Assembly (NCBI GenBank): GCA_022705545.1
Contig: JAKJEG010000024.1
Span: 1 to 5,171 of the forward strand
Source of the DNA: Patescibacteria group bacterium
Lineage (GTDB): Bacteria; Patescibacteriota; Minisyncoccia; UBA6257
Direction of reading: 5' to 3'
DNA: 5,171 nucleotides
Within the stretch, counting starts at the first letter, position 1. Each line of letters starts with the position of its first letter. The position numbers and the translations under genes are program-made. The notes under the pieces are model-generated. The model made no database searches and had not been told where the DNA came from. It saw only the letters and a list, made by a program, of their open reading frames with translations. Shown here piece by piece: positions 4,463-5,171 of this stretch.

Positions 4463-5171
4463 ATGGATACTACTTTACAAGAAAACAAAGTTTTAGAAGG
4501 AAAAGTCTTGGAGAAAAAAAAGAAGAAAGTTTTTGTTGATCTTTCTCCTTTTGGTGTTGGGGTAATTCGAGGAGTTAATTATTTAGAAGCTAAAAATGAA
4601 TTAAAAGATATTGAGGAAGGAGATAACATTAAAGTACGGGTACTGGAGATTGATAACGAAAATGGTTTTATTGAACTTGCTCTTCAAGCGACTTTAAAAG
4701 AAGCAAGCTGGTTAAAAATTAAAGAATTGAAAGAAAAAGACGAGAAATTCCCAATTTTAATTTTGGATGCTAATACTGGGGGATTACTCGGCAAGATTGA
4801 TAATTTAACAGGTTTTTTGCCAACTTCTCAGATGTCGAGTGAGCATTATCCAAAAGTTGAAGACAATGATAAAGAAAAAATATTAGCCCGGTTAAAGGAG
4901 TTAATTGGTCAGGAATTAATGGTTAAGGTTTTAGATTTTGACCCTTCAACCAATAAATTAATTTTTTCTGAAAAATTAATTGAATTAGATCAAGCCAAAG
5001 AAACTTTAAGGCAATTTAAAGAAGGCGATATTGTTGAAGTAATAGTCACGAGAGTTGTCGATTTTGGGGTTTTTGTGAAATTTAAAAATCAAAACATTGA
5101 TGGCTTAATTCATATTTCGGAAATTCCTAATGAAAAAGGTCAAAAAATTGATGAGATGTTAAAAGAAGGTG
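4463..5171 (+). CDS. rpsA: 30S ribosomal protein S1, N-terminal part (cut by the window end)
   Basis: S1 is the multi-domain RNA-binding protein of the small ribosomal subunit that captures mRNA and helps unfold its start region. The 236 visible codons carry consecutive S1/OB-fold repeats: repeat 1 at about residues 8-76 (L-E-G-K-V-L-E, then G-D-N-I-K-V-R-V-L-E-I-D), repeat 2 at about 96-171 (G-G-L-L-G-K-I-D-N-L-T-G-F-L-P-T-S-Q, then G-Q-E-L-M-V-K-V-L-D-F-D), and repeat 3 starting near 185 (F-K-E-G-D-I-V-E-V...D-F-G-V-F-V-K-F...G-L-I-H-I-S-E). Repeat 2's 'G-F-L-P-x-S-Q' and repeat 3's 'G-L-I-H-I-S-E' are typical of S1 proper, rather than of single-domain S1 proteins. The first ATG after tRNA-Phe is taken as start; only a purine run (AAAAGA) precedes it and no real Shine-Dalgarno. 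The reading frame is open to the window end. Confidence 0.9.
   Translation, partial: MDTTLQENKVLEGKVLEKKKKKVFVDLSPFGVGVIRGVNYLEAKNELKDIEEGDNIKVRVLEIDNENGFIELALQATLKEASWLKIKELKEKDEKFPILILDANTGGLLGKIDNLTGFLPTSQMSSEHYPKVEDNDKEKILARLKELIGQELMVKVLDFDPSTNKLIFSEKLIELDQAKETLRQFKEGDIVEVIVTRVVDFGVFVKFKNQNIDGLIHISEIPNEKGQKIDEMLKEG

Overview
The window looks like a core housekeeping segment of a small, AT-rich bacterial genome (roughly one third G+C). A member of the candidate phyla radiation (Patescibacteria/Parcubacteria-like) is my best inference. The grounds are: RNase J and RNase Y side by side, divergent residues around an otherwise canonical RNase J active site, start codons with almost no Shine-Dalgarno sequence, tRNA genes without an encoded CCA end, and an oligopeptide-type solute-binding protein next to them. 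This assignment rests on general character, not on a marker-gene tree. All genes read on the + strand.

Layout: positions 1-265 hold the C-terminal 87 codons of a family 5 (peptide/nickel-type) extracellular solute-binding protein. A tRNA-Leu(CAG) follows after only 5 nt (271-355). A 220-nt intergenic region (356-575) contains short tandem 7-mers and a 90-nt imperfect palindrome (397-486) and leads into rnj (576-2399, RNase J, 607 aa). Next comes a 149-nt spacer with a near-consensus sigma-70 promoter (2405-2433) and an unusual leader carrying three tiny overlapping ORFs. The spacer leads into rny (2549-4066, RNase Y, 505 aa). A perfect 36-nt palindrome (4091-4126) closes the rny unit and abuts tRNA-Val(TAC) (4126-4199). 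After an AT-rich spacer come tRNA-Phe(GAA) (4360-4431) and, 31 nt later, the start of rpsA (ribosomal protein S1, 4463 to the window end, 236 codons visible).

Functionally, the segment groups RNA decay and maturation with translation. RNase Y is a membrane-anchored endonuclease that opens transcripts. RNase J is a 5'-3' exo-/endonuclease that can degrade the 5'-monophosphorylated products. S1 binds mRNA and may matter more than usual where leaders lack Shine-Dalgarno sequences. The three tRNAs lack encoded CCA and need a CCA-adding enzyme. I see no CRISPR array, insertion sequence with transposase, phage gene or novel multi-gene system. The most interesting non-coding signals are the leader of rny, the palindrome in front of rnj and the palindrome abutting tRNA-Val.
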